Shown here one piece after another: positions 16,635 to 24,166 of a stretch of DNA of 64,000 bases (the stretch's first letter is position 1; every line of letters begins with the position of its first letter). Source of the stretch: JAUMWX01 sp023394215. GTDB taxonomy: Bacteria; Bacillota; Clostridia; Tissierellales; Peptoniphilaceae. A program made the position numbers and the translations under genes. Location of the stretch: the NCBI GenBank assembly GCA_050313995.1, contig JBNPMM010000003.1. One strand, 5' to 3'. A model generated the notes under the pieces. The model searched no databases and had not been told where the DNA came from. It was given only the letters and a program-made list of their open reading frames with translations.

Positions 16635-17215
16635 GAATAAAAAAGTAGTTAGATAAATTATAATTTATTGAATAGATGATACGGTATACGGGTTAAGGTT
16701 GGAGTATGTTATACTTTTTTGTCGGGATTATATTTCTTTCGTTGATTGTTATGATGTGTAAAGATGTCCTTTATTAGGGGTAGGATATCCTCTATGATTG
16801 AGACTGATAATCATACTACGACGGATATAGATACCACTATAGAAGGAGTGCTCTTGAAGGAAGAAGTTATACGAAATATTAGGATATGATTATTTAGAGG
16901 TTCAAGAGGAAGTTAATAAATTAATACGAAAAATGAGTAAGCTTACGGATTAAAGTCTATAGGCTTATTTTTTAATATGACAGTCATATTTTAATGCTGG
17001 GGTGAAATTCCATAAAGAGCGTAGTTGCTGAAGAATCTGATAGTAATATGCAAGTTTTATATGATATAATATAGTCAAAAGATAACGGTTAAAAAATAAC
17101 TTTTAAAAACATCCCTTTTTAATGTAACTATCTATTGATACAATCATACTATAAAGAATAATAATTTGATATCACAGTAGTTTGCCTCATTTAATTATTT
17201 TTGTTAGGAGGAAAA
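16635..17215. other. Gene-free stretch with one lysin remnant
   Basis: About 580 bases lack an intact gene. A short decayed coding piece lies at 16861-16953. A TATAAT near 17065 and the AGGAGGAAAA site at 17207-17215 belong to the next gene. The rest is AT-rich with no recognised structure. Confidence 0.4.
16861..16953 (+). pseudogene. Remnant of a CW_7-type cell-wall-binding repeat
   Basis: The frame reads 'KKLYEILGYDYLEVQEEVNKL' and ends at 16953. 'L-x-x-x-GYDY-x-x-VQ-x-x-VN-x-L' is the core of CW_7 repeats found at the end of phage and bacterial lysozymes. Upstream of 16861 the frame is closed, so only this tail of a lysin gene remains. Confidence 0.4.
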
Positions 17216-17593
17216 ATGTTAGAAGTTATATTTTCTTTGTTACTTAGTTTATTAACACCACTGCTAATATTTTTTGTAGGTTTATTTTTTAAAATTAAGA
17301 AAATAAATAGAAATATTGTATTTGGATACCGCACCCGTATGTCGTTAAAAAATAATATTACTTGGCAGTATGCAAATTCATATTTAGGTAAAATCTGGAG
17401 TTTTTACGGAGGGATTTTATTAATTATATCAGTTGTATTATGTGTGTATCTATATATGTCAGATGGAATAATAAAAGACATTTATATACTTTGCTTTATC
17501 ATATCACAATTGATTTTCGTAATTGTCTCGATTATATTTATTGAAATAAAGTTGAATAAGAAATTTAATGTAGATGGTAATGAAAAGGAATAG
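17216..17593 (+). CDS. SdpI-like membrane protein (orphan immunity type)
   Basis: This 125-aa protein has three predicted membrane segments (residues about 3-23, 66-85 and 92-112). Between the first two lies 'GYRTRMSLKNNITWQYANSYLGKIW', the signature of the SdpI/YhfL C-terminal family. SdpI of Bacillus subtilis protects cells from the SdpC toxin. The start is the ATG at 17216, preceded by AGGAGGAAAA, rather than the TTG upstream. No sdpC or sdpAB genes are nearby, so it may guard against foreign toxins or be a general membrane protein. Confidence 0.75.
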   Translation: MLEVIFSLLLSLLTPLLIFFVGLFFKIKKINRNIVFGYRTRMSLKNNITWQYANSYLGKIWSFYGGILLIISVVLCVYLYMSDGIIKDIYILCFIISQLIFVIVSIIFIEIKLNKKFNVDGNEKE

Positions 17594-17676
17594 ATAATAA
17601 GTTCATAGCGACTCAAGCCATGTGGAGTTTATAACAATATTTGTTATGGAGAATAAAATATAAAGGAAGAACACTT

Positions 17677-17757
17677 ATGATTATTGCAATTGGTGGTGGA
17701 GAAGTATCTCGAAATGAAACTTATGAGATAGATAAATTTATAATAGAAAGGATTTAA
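17677..17757 (+). pseudogene. Truncated start of a peptidase E-like gene
   Basis: A 26-codon frame begins 'MIIAIGGGEVSRNETYEIDK' after an AAAGGAAG site and then stops. This matches the first residues of Type 1 glutamine amidotransferase-like (peptidase E, S51) proteins. Nothing of the remaining 180 or so residues follows; the next gene begins 6 nt later. Confidence 0.5.
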
Positions 17758-17763
17758 TTAATT

Positions 17764-18255
17764 ATGAAAAGAAGAAAGTTAACTGTTATGACCCTTATTT
17801 TGATGCTATTATTGATCCAAAGCATGATATTAACCGGTTGTAAAGGTGGAAAAAACAATGAAAACCAGACAAAAATAGGTGAAAATGTTGATCAGAGTAA
17901 AGACCCCGAATATTTTAAGCAGCATTTATACGAAAAATACAAGATGGTTATTCCTATAGAGTTTTCTTTTAAGTACACATCTAAAATCAGGGGAACGGAA
18001 GGTGTATCACTTGGCGGAAGAATTGAAAAGGGAAGGCTAAAAGTTGGAAACAAAATTGATATTATCGGACAGGATCCTGATAGCGGGGAAGAGGTCACTT
18101 ATTTTAAAGATATAGAAGTACTGGAATTATATGGAAATAAAGATGGCAAGGAAGAATTATTTGATGAATTAAAAGAAGAAGATAATCTTGGAGTATACAT
18201 TGAAGGGATAGATCATAAAAAAGTAGAGTGCGGTATGTATGCAATAATAAGATAA
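17764..18255 (+). CDS. Lipoprotein with an EF-Tu domain 2-like beta-barrel
   Basis: The 163-aa protein has a lipoprotein signal peptide with lipobox LTGC near residue 26, so the mature part should be anchored outside the membrane. Residues about 60-160 read 'GVSLGGRIEKGRLKVGNKIDIIG', 'IEVLELYG' and 'EDNLGVYIEGIDHKKVECGM'. This follows the order of elongation factor Tu domain 2 (G-R-V-E-x-G-x-x-K-V-G-D, then D-N-V-G-V-x-x-x-G-I, then V-E-R-G). The GTPase domain is absent. A translation-factor fold on a lipoprotein is unusual; its task there is unknown. Confidence 0.65.
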   Translation: MKRRKLTVMTLILMLLLIQSMILTGCKGGKNNENQTKIGENVDQSKDPEYFKQHLYEKYKMVIPIEFSFKYTSKIRGTEGVSLGGRIEKGRLKVGNKIDIIGQDPDSGEEVTYFKDIEVLELYGNKDGKEELFDELKEEDNLGVYIEGIDHKKVECGMYAIIR

Positions 18256-18428
18256 GAGTATGTAATACGGTCAACATGGTAGACATAAATTTGCAGAAAA
18301 TAATAAGCTGATGTGTATTTTATAGGAAACTGTCAAGTGTCTCAGAAAATTGACGCAGAAAAATGGCTTAAAAATGCTATGATAACATTAGTATTTAGTG
18401 GAACAAGTTTAAAGTTGTGGAGGTAAAT

Positions 18429-19145
18429 ATGAAAAAGTATATAGGAATGGTCTTATTGTTAATTGGTCTTATATCATTAACAGCCTGTATTAGCAAAAAG
18501 GAAATAGTTTTGCCGGAAGAAAAGGAAATAACAGAAATTGAAATTATGGAAAATCTTTCTGAAAGCATTGTGAAAATTACTGAACAGAACGAAATAGCCC
18601 AAATAATTAACATAATCAAGGAAAACACTAAAAATACGGGAAAAGAAAGTGTAAGTGATCAACCTGTAAATGTTAACAGCTTTTTTATCATCAAATTTTA
18701 TCATAAAAAACAAGAAGGAAATCCAAGCATAGCTTACTTATATAAGTATAAGGATAAAGCATATGTTGAACAACCATATTCCGGAATTTGGAAATTAAAT
18801 GATGAAAGTTTTGATAGTATTATAAGCCTTACTACTAATGAAGCAAGTAGATCGATTAATAAAGACGTGAAAAATGAAACAGATGATTCTTATAAACCTA
18901 TGGTCAAACTTAATGACAAGATTTATATTTGGGTTAGAGACTTAGGAGAAGTCAAATTAGGAAATATGGAATTTTTAGGGGAAATTAAATATTCGAAAAT
19001 GTCTTTATTAAAAAATTTAAATAGTAAAGACAAAAATTTATCAAGTAATATTTATCCGGTTGGCACAAAAATTTATAAATGGGATGAAAAGTCTGTATTA
19101 GTTGAGATTAATGACGTTTTTAGTGTTTGTGAGGTTATTGAATAG
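18429..19145 (+). CDS. Lipoprotein, DUF5301-like
   Basis: From the ATG at 18429, with TGGAGGTAAAT before it, this is a 238-aa lipoprotein with lipobox LTAC near residue 20. The middle has 'ITEIEIMENLSESIVKIT' and a segment built around 'IAYLYKYKDKAYVEQPYSGIW', the layout of DUF5301 lipoproteins. The C-terminal part ('KPMVKLNDKIYIWVRDLGE', 'EINDVFSVCEVIE') resembles the usual tail of that group. No enzymatic motif is visible. It is on its own strand run after the previous lipoprotein with a gap of 170 nt. Confidence 0.65.
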   Translation: MKKYIGMVLLLIGLISLTACISKKEIVLPEEKEITEIEIMENLSESIVKITEQNEIAQIINIIKENTKNTGKESVSDQPVNVNSFFIIKFYHKKQEGNPSIAYLYKYKDKAYVEQPYSGIWKLNDESFDSIISLTTNEASRSINKDVKNETDDSYKPMVKLNDKIYIWVRDLGEVKLGNMEFLGEIKYSKMSLLKNLNSKDKNLSSNIYPVGTKIYKWDEKSVLVEINDVFSVCEVIE

Positions 19146-19153
19146 ATTTGAGT

Positions 19154-19232
19154 AACCATGGAATAGTTCCGATTATTCTTGGAGTCTCGATGTTTGAGTT
19201 GTTTAGGCGAATCAGTATTCCTAAAAATAAGG
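19154..19232. repeat. 79-bp displaced copy of the acyltransferase gene segment
   Basis: These 79 bases are identical except for one base (G against A) to positions 21331-21409, which lie inside the acyltransferase gene about 2.2 kb away. The copy here lies outside any gene and ends exactly where the PH-domain gene's ribosome site begins. It is a direct repeat, so recombination between the copies would delete 19.2-21.3 kb. Confidence 0.9.
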
Positions 19233-19239
19233 GAGGGAG

Positions 19240-19656
19240 ATTAGTACAATAAAGTTTGAGGGGAAAAGAGATTTATGGTGGTATTTATTTGTATTAGTAT
19301 TTAATGTTGTAACATTTTCTATATTAATATTTTATAAAGAGAAATCAGTACTTATAGTTTTAATAATTATTTTCTTTATTTTGATTGACATTGTATTGAT
19401 TTCATATACGTTAAATAATTATATAATTTTATACAAAGATGAGCTTATGATTGTGTTCGGTTTTCAAAAAACATACATATCATATTCAGAAATTATTAGT
19501 TTAGAAAATACTAATTCTAAAATTGCAGGGAGTGCCACATCATTTGATAGAGTACTGATTGAAACTTCACAAAAAAAAGTGATAATATCTCCGAAAAATA
19601 AAGATAACTTTATCAAGGAAATGTTACTAAAGAATAAGGATATCAAGATAAAATAA
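19240..19656 (+). CDS. PH-domain-like membrane protein without a normal start codon
   Basis: The open frame continues upstream of the first TTG (19381) to a stop at 19228 and encodes a typical beginning: 'IKFEGKRDLWWYLFVLVFNVVTF'. Two membrane segments follow, then a beta-rich PH-like half ('YKDELMIVFGFQKTYISYSEI', 'VIISPKNKDNFIKEML'). A GGGAGGG site is at 19231-19237, but only ATT (19240) or ATA (19249) are available as starts. The 79-bp transplanted segment ends at 19232, so the original start was probably lost by recombination. The gene is either silent, uses a rare start, or begins at the TTG and lacks its membrane part. Confidence 0.55.
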   Translation: MSTIKFEGKRDLWWYLFVLVFNVVTFSILIFYKEKSVLIVLIIIFFILIDIVLISYTLNNYIILYKDELMIVFGFQKTYISYSEIISLENTNSKIAGSATSFDRVLIETSQKKVIISPKNKDNFIKEMLLKNKDIKIK

Positions 19657-19684
19657 ATTATTTAGAAGAAAAAAGGGATTTGAA

Positions 19685-20272
19685 ATGACAGAAAAAGAAA
19701 AGATGCAAAAACAGATGCTCTATGATGCAAATTATGATAAAGAATTGCTGGATGAACGAATAAAAGCGAAAGAATTGTGTTACCAGTATAATCAGCTTCA
19801 TCCATCTGATGAAGAGGGACAAAAGAAAATTATGCAGCAATTGCTTGGTAAAACAAAAGCTACTTTCTGTATCTTAGCGCCGTTTTGGTGCGATTATGGT
19901 TATAATATTGAAATAGGAGAAAATTTCTTTGCAAACCATAATACGATTATTTTGGATGGGGGAAAAGTTACATTTGGCGATAATGTGTTTATTGCTCCCG
20001 ATTGTGGTTTTTATACAGCCGGACATCCTGTTGATTTTGAAAGACGTAATAAAGGATTGGAGTATGCCTATCCAATTAAAGTAGGTAGTAATGTTTGGAT
20101 TGGCGCAGGAGTTCAGGTTATGCCGGGAGTTATTATTGGAGATAATGTAGTAATTGGTGGCGGAAGCATTGTGGTAAAAGATATTCCGAGTAATTCGGTG
20201 GCTGTTGGAAACCCATGCAAAGTGATTCGTGCAATTACAGAAGAAGATAAAAAGGCATGTTGGAATAGATAA
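19685..20272 (+). CDS. Maltose/galactoside O-acetyltransferase family enzyme
   Basis: This 195-aa protein is a left-handed beta-helix acetyltransferase that moves acetyl from acetyl-CoA to a sugar hydroxyl. The N-terminal helical Mac domain ends with 'ATFCILAPFWCDYGYNIEIGENFFANHN'. Hexapeptide repeats follow, with the catalytic histidine in 'YTAGHPVDFERR' and the CoA-side 'VWIGAGVQVMPGVIIGDNVVIGGGSIV'. Length and motifs are normal for the LacA/Maa group. It is preceded by a GGGATTTGAA site. The real acceptor could be a cell-envelope sugar. Confidence 0.92.
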   Translation: MTEKEKMQKQMLYDANYDKELLDERIKAKELCYQYNQLHPSDEEGQKKIMQQLLGKTKATFCILAPFWCDYGYNIEIGENFFANHNTIILDGGKVTFGDNVFIAPDCGFYTAGHPVDFERRNKGLEYAYPIKVGSNVWIGAGVQVMPGVIIGDNVVIGGGSIVVKDIPSNSVAVGNPCKVIRAITEEDKKACWNR

Positions 20273-20442
20273 ATTTTAGCTTGTCAATTAAATACGATTA
20301 ACCTGAATGGTCTATTTTTTAGATAAATTTTAAGAATATAATTAATAGATTTTTATAGTATGTTATAGTAGAATGAATTAAGGGTTATGCTTCAGGATTC
20401 TGCGGTTTGCTCAAAATATTTTTTGTAAGGATTAAGGTTTTT

Positions 20443-21648
20443 ATGGAAAATTTATCAAATAAAGTATCAAATAGACAGATAGGACGGGATTCAAATATTG
20501 AACTATTAAGGGTCGTGGCTATCTTAATGATAGTGATGAGCCATATAATTGTACATACTTTTAATTCACAACTTACGTATACAGGGTCTGTTGCAGGAGT
20601 AAATCACGGATCGTTTAATTTTCCGATTTTTTATGAGAAATTGATTATTCCGATTTTTATTATGCCGATCGGTATTGTTGGAAATGTAATTTTTATTCTG
20701 ATTTCCGGATATTTTAATATAGGAAATATGGTAAATATAAGTGGGGCGAAAGATCCAGATGGGTATGTAAGCAGGTATTTTTCTTTATCCCATACCAAAA
20801 TAACACAGATTTCAAAAAAACTTATTTTGCAAGTGGGATTTGCAAGCATTTTTTTAACATTAGTCCCAACTTTAATATATTTGTTAAACCAAAAAGAAAG
20901 ATATCTGAATTTAATTAGTATAACAAACTTTAACAGTATGTCGTGGTTTGTCGGGTATTATTTTCTTATTATTTTACTTGGTTCGATTTTCTTAGATAGG
21001 ATATTGTCATCTCTTGATTTCGAGAAATATACGGCAGTGTTGATAATTCTTTTTGCCATATTCTCGTTTGGCTGGAGCGGCGGACTCATAGACAATATAG
21101 CTGAGGGACTTAGAAGATTATTAAGTGGTATATTTGTATATAGTTTAGGTGGATATATCAGAAAATATGATGTATTAAATAGATTTTATTTAAGGACTAT
21201 TTTTATTGTAATAATACTTGTTTATGCCTTACTCTTTGTTTCATTTTATAATTTAACGCAGACTAATATAGAAAATTATTTGAGCAAGGGATCTGAAGGG
21301 ATGTTTTATCAGACAACCATCGTACATGCAAACCATGGAATAGTTCCGATTATTCTTGGAGTCTCGATGTTTGAATTGTTTAGGCGAATCAGTATTCCTA
21401 AAAATAAGGTGATTAATTTCCTTGGAAAATCTACATTAATGGTTTATCTAATACATGACAATCAATTCTTTTATAGTCTATGGAACGGTACGGGTTGGGT
21501 TGCGATGCTTTATTATAATCCGCTGTTGTTTATCCTAAAATTATTGCAATGGACCTTAATTACTTTCCTTATGGGGTTAATAGCTTATATCATGTATGAT
21601 TTTTCTTTGCGGATATTAAAAAAATATAGGAACATTTTTGTTAAATAA
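20443..21648 (+). CDS. Acyltransferase 3 family integral membrane protein
   Basis: The ATG at 20443 gives 401 aa. The first membrane helix reads 'IELLRVVAILMIVMSHI', in which the arginine and histidine are the signature of acyltransferase family 3 (OafA/WecH-like). About ten membrane segments follow. Such enzymes acetylate or succinylate surface polysaccharides or peptidoglycan. Residues around 297-322 are encoded by the segment whose copy lies at 19154-19232. The neighbouring soluble O-acetyltransferase suggests shared work on envelope sugars. Confidence 0.88.
   Translation: MENLSNKVSNRQIGRDSNIELLRVVAILMIVMSHIIVHTFNSQLTYTGSVAGVNHGSFNFPIFYEKLIIPIFIMPIGIVGNVIFILISGYFNIGNMVNISGAKDPDGYVSRYFSLSHTKITQISKKLILQVGFASIFLTLVPTLIYLLNQKERYLNLISITNFNSMSWFVGYYFLIILLGSIFLDRILSSLDFEKYTAVLIILFAIFSFGWSGGLIDNIAEGLRRLLSGIFVYSLGGYIRKYDVLNRFYLRTIFIVIILVYALLFVSFYNLTQTNIENYLSKGSEGMFYQTTIVHANHGIVPIILGVSMFELFRRISIPKNKVINFLGKSTLMVYLIHDNQFFYSLWNGTGWVAMLYYNPLLFILKLLQWTLITFLMGLIAYIMYDFSLRILKKYRNIFVK
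21331..21409. repeat. Source copy of the 79-bp direct repeat
   Basis: This in-gene stretch of the acyltransferase matches 19154-19232 at 78 of 79 positions. Because it is in frame within an intact gene, it is the likely origin of the displaced copy. Confidence 0.9.
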
Positions 21649-21770
21649 AAGGTAGGGTATATGGCCTTATTGAAACTGTAAAATTTGTTGGGAAAGCACT
21701 ATTCATTATGTTATTTCAATCATATTTAAAATATGATATAATTATGATAAATCAAAATGTAAGGAGATAG

Positions 21771-21821
21771 GTGAATAATGAATTTATAAGCAATATGGAT
21801 GATTTAATACTAATTTTTTAA
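21771..21821 (+). CDS. 16-codon leader peptide upstream of the ABC-F gene
   Basis: AAGGAGATAG directly precedes a GTG opening a 16-codon frame (VNNEFISNMDDLILIF) that ends at a TAA at 21819. Its 3' half is the left arm of the hairpin at 21791-21856. A ribosome stalled on it would break that hairpin. This is the layout of antibiotic-sensing leaders ahead of ABC-F and methyltransferase resistance genes. Confidence 0.55.
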   Translation: MNNEFISNMDDLILIF

Positions 21822-21856
21822 GCCTTTTATTTAGGCTTGTTTAGTATGCCATATTG
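21791..21856 (+). promoter_or_regulatory. Attenuator hairpin of the ABC-F leader
   Basis: Three nested pairs form one long stem: CAATATGG (21791) with CCATATTG (21849), ATACTAA (21807) with TTAGTAT (21841), and AAGCC (21820) with GGCTT (21834). The leader-peptide codons lie in its left arm. It is followed by a terminator-like hairpin at 21888-21917. Confidence 0.65.
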
Positions 21857-21887
21857 TGAATAAGATTATTTCATTTATCTGGGATAG

Positions 21888-21917
21888 GTCTGTTCACGTC
21901 TGTGCACAGGCTTTTTT
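21888..21917 (+). terminator. Terminator-like hairpin before the ABC-F gene
   Basis: GTCTGT pairs with ACAGGC, with CAC/GTG continuing inside after one mismatch, followed by six T residues. It ends about 24 nt before the ribosome site of the ABC-F gene, so read-through must be controlled. Confidence 0.6.
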
Positions 21918-21951
21918 ATTTAATAATTTGGCATACATCCAAGGAGGATAT

Positions 21952-23481
21952 ATGTTACAAATAAAGAATTTAAGAATACATTTAAGAGAAGATAACAGGT
22001 TAATTTTAAAAGATTTCAATTTTACCCTTAACATGGGGGATAAGGTCGGTTTGATTGGAGAGGAAGGCAACGGAAAATCCATACTTATAAAAACTATTTA
22101 CAATGTTGATGAGGTGGACAAGTATTGCGACATAAGCGGTGAAATTTTTAAGAATAATGAGATTATAGGTTATTTGCCCCAAAGTGTAGAATCCATCTAT
22201 CTTGACTTGACTACACAGGAATATATGGATTTGCATTTAGGGAAGGACTTTTTTGACTATAATAAACTATATAAGTATTTAAAAAGATTTGCTATAGATG
22301 AAAGCTTGATTTTGGATAATATTAAGATAGGATTTTTGTCAGGTGGAGAGAAAATAAAGTTTATACTTTTAATTGAAATGCTCAAAGAGCCGACGATTTT
22401 ACTTTTTGATGAGCCGAGCAATGATTTAGATTTTGATTCCTTGTTATGGTTGGAAAGATTTATGGAGCAAACGGAGTTGCCGCTTATATTTGTATCTCAT
22501 GATACCAGGCTTCTTTCCAAAGTTGCCAATAAGATTATCCATTTGGAACAAACCCATAGAAGGACTCGGGCTAAACATACCGTGTCTAAGAACGGGTATG
22601 AGGATTATGTGCGTAAAAGACAGGATTTTATTCAAAAGGAGACGAACAGATCACAAAAAGAATACGACGAGTTTTCCAAGAAAGTCGACAGGTTCAGGCG
22701 GATACATGACTCGGTACAATCAGCCCTGAGAGCTACAAAGTCAACAAACCCTTCGGTAGGGAAAAATCTTAAGGATAAGATGCATACTGTAAGCTCCATA
22801 GGTAAAAGACTTGAAAAGGAGGAAGCTAAGCTTACTAAGAAACCGGACTATGAAGAAGCTATAGATATTTTTTTTGAAGAAGATATAGAAGTTGCGAGAG
22901 GAAAGGTCATTTTAGATTTCAAGCTGGACTATTTAAAGGCGGGAGCTAAGCTTTTATCAAATAATGTTGAATTAAAAATTATCGGGCCGGAAAAAATCTG
23001 TATACTTGGAAAAAACGGTGTGGGAAAAACCACCCTAATTAAGATTTTAATAAAAGAATTAAAAGCTTTAAATCTTAAGGTCGGTTATATGCCTCAGTCC
23101 TATTTTGAACTTGAAAATGGCGACATAAGTGCGATTGAATACCTTTCAAGAAACTATACAAGCGAAGAGCACACTAAAATTTCAACTTTTCTCGGGAGTC
23201 TTAATTTCAAGAGGGAGGAAATGTACAGAAAAATAAAAAACCTTTCTGGCGGGCAGAAAGCGAAGCTCTTTTTTGCCAAAATGAATTTGGAAAGGGCTGA
23301 GGTTTTGGTATTGGATGAGCCTACAAGAAATATATCGCCATTGTCTCAGCCTGAAATAATTGAGGCCTTGAAAAAATATAAGGGGGCTATTATTGCAATA
23401 TCCCATGATAGAGATTTTATAGATCAGGTTTTTGAAAAGTTGTATGAATTGGATCGTAAAGGTTTAAATAGAATCAAATAA
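21952..23481 (+). CDS. ABC-F ribosomal protection-type ATPase
   Basis: The ATG at 21952 follows AAGGAGG, giving 509 aa; an in-frame GTG at 21856 lies within the leader hairpin and is rejected. There are two ATP-binding cassettes and no membrane domain. Walker A motifs are 'GEEGNGKS' and 'GKNGVGKT'. Signatures are 'LSGGE' and 'LSGGQ'. Walker B motifs are 'LLFDEPSNDLD' and 'LVLDEPTRN'. A charged linker of about 80 residues between them ('KKVDRFRRIHDSVQSALRATKS') is the P-site tRNA-interaction region. Such proteins displace ribosome-bound antibiotics. The attenuated leader supports an antibiotic-inducible resistance role; the drug class cannot be read. Confidence 0.85.
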   Translation: MLQIKNLRIHLREDNRLILKDFNFTLNMGDKVGLIGEEGNGKSILIKTIYNVDEVDKYCDISGEIFKNNEIIGYLPQSVESIYLDLTTQEYMDLHLGKDFFDYNKLYKYLKRFAIDESLILDNIKIGFLSGGEKIKFILLIEMLKEPTILLFDEPSNDLDFDSLLWLERFMEQTELPLIFVSHDTRLLSKVANKIIHLEQTHRRTRAKHTVSKNGYEDYVRKRQDFIQKETNRSQKEYDEFSKKVDRFRRIHDSVQSALRATKSTNPSVGKNLKDKMHTVSSIGKRLEKEEAKLTKKPDYEEAIDIFFEEDIEVARGKVILDFKLDYLKAGAKLLSNNVELKIIGPEKICILGKNGVGKTTLIKILIKELKALNLKVGYMPQSYFELENGDISAIEYLSRNYTSEEHTKISTFLGSLNFKREEMYRKIKNLSGGQKAKLFFAKMNLERAEVLVLDEPTRNISPLSQPEIIEALKKYKGAIIAISHDRDFIDQVFEKLYELDRKGLNRIK

Positions 23482-23642
23482 GCTAATAAATACTTTGCCA
23501 TATGTGGATTTTTGGTGTAAAATTGCCCCAATGAAACTTAAAAAAATATGATAGAAAAACTCTGCCAAGTCGGAATATATTACAATAATACTTATTTTAT
23601 TTATAAATATATATGTAGATATATAAAGGAGAAAAAGCAAAT

Positions 23643-24122
23643 ATGAATAATAGAAAGATTGCAATTCAAGATACTTATGGCGATAGATTTCAGCATTGCT
23701 GGGGGTGTGGCCCTAAAAATGAGCAGGGCTTACACCTGAAATCATATCCAAGTGATGACGGCAATAAATGTATATGCAGTTTTAAGCCGGATAGTAGATA
23801 TACAGGAGGAGTTCCGGCAAATCTTTTTGGAGGAATGATTGCGGTTCTTTTTGATTGTCACGGTACGGCGTCAGCTGCGTGGTTTTCCCATAACCATAAG
23901 GGGCTTAAATTAACCGAAGATACGGTGATAGGGCGCTTTATAACAGCAAGACTTGAAATTGATTTTAAAAAGCCTCTTCCGATGAATGAAGAAATAAGAG
24001 TTATATCCGTTCTTGAAGAGATAGGCGAAAGAAAGGTTATAGTCAATATGGAAATGGAGACCGGCGGACTTGTGCGTGCTAAGGCGAGAATGGTTGCGGT
24101 TGGTGTAAAGGATGATATGTAG
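23643..24122 (+). CDS. PaaI-type hotdog-fold thioesterase
   Basis: The 159-aa protein has a hotdog fold: 'CWGCGPKNEQGLHLKSY' near the start, then 'GGVPANLFGGMIAVLFDCHGTASA' where the central helix of the fold should lie, and 'TARLEIDFKKPLPMNEEIRVIS' in the sheet. It probably hydrolyses an acyl-CoA thioester. The 'F-x-H-C-W-G-C-G' start is common in this subgroup. A GGAGAAAAAG site precedes the ATG. The substrate is unknown, and it may be cotranscribed with the downstream transporter (44-nt gap). Confidence 0.82.
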   Translation: MNNRKIAIQDTYGDRFQHCWGCGPKNEQGLHLKSYPSDDGNKCICSFKPDSRYTGGVPANLFGGMIAVLFDCHGTASAAWFSHNHKGLKLTEDTVIGRFITARLEIDFKKPLPMNEEIRVISVLEEIGERKVIVNMEMETGGLVRAKARMVAVGVKDDM

Positions 24123-24166
24123 GCTGTAAAAGTAAGGATAAATTATAAATTTTGAGGGATAAATAA

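Noticed and set aside
21856..21951. Longer ABC-F start at the GTG at 21856
   Set aside because: It would start at the end of the attenuator stem and read through the terminator; the ATG at 21952 has an ideal AAGGAGG site.
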